A DNA stretch of 6,418 nt, taken from NCBI GenBank assembly GCA_902782655.1, contig CACZNY010000040.1:1-6418 (forward strand). Reading direction: 5' to 3'. Positions 6,175-6,418 of the stretch are shown piece by piece; position 1 is the first letter of the stretch, and each line of letters starts with the position of its first letter. The notes below the pieces were generated by a model. The model had not been told where the DNA came from. It did not search any database and saw nothing but the letters and a program-made list of their open reading frames with translations. This DNA comes from an uncultured Lachnospiraceae bacterium. Lineage in GTDB: Bacteria; Bacillota; Clostridia; Lachnospirales; Lachnospiraceae. A program made the position numbers and the translations under genes.

Positions 6175-6194
6175 AGAAAGCGTAGGGCAGAATT

Positions 6195-6418
6195 ATGAAC
6201 AAAGCAATGTTAACGGGGCGCCTTACAAGAGATCCTGATGTCAGATACTCTCAAGGTGAAAATCAGATGTGTATATCGAGGTTCACGTTGGCTGTAGATC
6301 GCAGAAGGACAAGAAATCAGGACGGAAACGGACAGACAGCTGATTTCATCAGCTGTGTCGCATTCGGAAAGACAGGTGAATTTGTCGAGAAATATGCCAG
6401 AAAAGGCATGAAATTTGA
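6195..6418 (+). CDS. ssb: Single-stranded DNA-binding protein SSB, partial (N-terminal 74 residues)
   Basis: The frame is open from the ATG at 6195 to the window end, giving 74 codons. It begins MNKAMLTGRLTRDPDVRYSQ, followed by ISRFTLAVDRR, then ADFISCVAFGKTGEFVEKYARKG. This is the first two-thirds of the SSB OB fold, with the usual GRL-T-DP-R start and the F-V-FGK-AE-like segment. SSB coats single-stranded DNA during replication, repair and recombination, and its acidic C-terminal tip (outside the window) would recruit partners. An AGGG stretch at 6184-6187, 7 nt from the ATG, is a plausible ribosome binding site. The gene lies 36 bp after rpsF, the standard rpsF-ssb-rpsR arrangement. The 3' end is cut by the window edge; nothing suggests a broken gene. 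Confidence 0.96.
   Translation, partial: MNKAMLTGRLTRDPDVRYSQGENQMCISRFTLAVDRRRTRNQDGNGQTADFISCVAFGKTGEFVEKYARKGMKF

Noticed and set aside
1..6418. Search for mobile elements, CRISPR arrays, tRNA/rRNA genes, intrinsic terminators and inteins (notably in dnaB).
   Set aside because: No terminal repeats, transposase motifs, spaced direct repeats, stem-plus-T-run structures or intein blocks were seen. dnaB is continuous across all its motifs.

Overview
The window looks like a chromosomal housekeeping locus from a Gram-positive anaerobe of the class Clostridia, most probably a Lachnospiraceae member. The reasons are the gene set (MecA adaptor, GdpP c-di-AMP phosphodiesterase, bL9, DnaB, bS6, SSB), the mixed AT/GC codon use and strong AAGGAGG-type ribosome binding sites at some genes. 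The species cannot be fixed from this sequence alone. Coding density is very high. The only sizeable non-coding stretch is a 133 bp divergent promoter region at 5585-5717.

Layout. To the left of 5585 everything is on the minus strand and reads leftwards as one tightly packed apparent operon: a ChbG/YdjC-family carbohydrate deacetylase (4814-5584), gdpP (2732-4801), rplI (2286-2735), the replicative helicase dnaB (925-2280), mecA (128-922), and the start of a secreted protein with a signal peptide that runs off the left edge (1-115). Spacings are 12 bp, a 4 bp ATGA overlap, 5 bp, 2 bp and 12 bp, with no terminator between them. To the right of 5717 the classic rpsF-ssb ribosomal/replication operon starts on the plus strand. 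ssb is cut by the right edge, and rpsR would be expected next.

How the genes fit together. gdpP-rplI-dnaB is a widely conserved Firmicutes block joining second-messenger turnover, the large ribosomal subunit and replication. rpsF-ssb is its usual partner block (small subunit protein plus single-strand binding protein). Here the two blocks are head-to-head rather than co-directional, and a deacetylase gene is the first gene of the gdpP unit. mecA adds a ClpC-type proteolysis adaptor to the end of the replication block.

I found no mobile element, CRISPR array, tRNA, rRNA or phage gene, and nothing that clearly amounts to a new multi-gene system. The most interesting items are at regulatory scale. 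Two nearly abutting divergent -35 boxes form an inverted repeat. The rpsF leader can fold so that its Shine-Dalgarno sequence is paired. The first gene of the leftward operon has no recognisable ribosome binding site. bS6 has a long acidic tail. gdpP has an A8 homopolymer at its 5' end.
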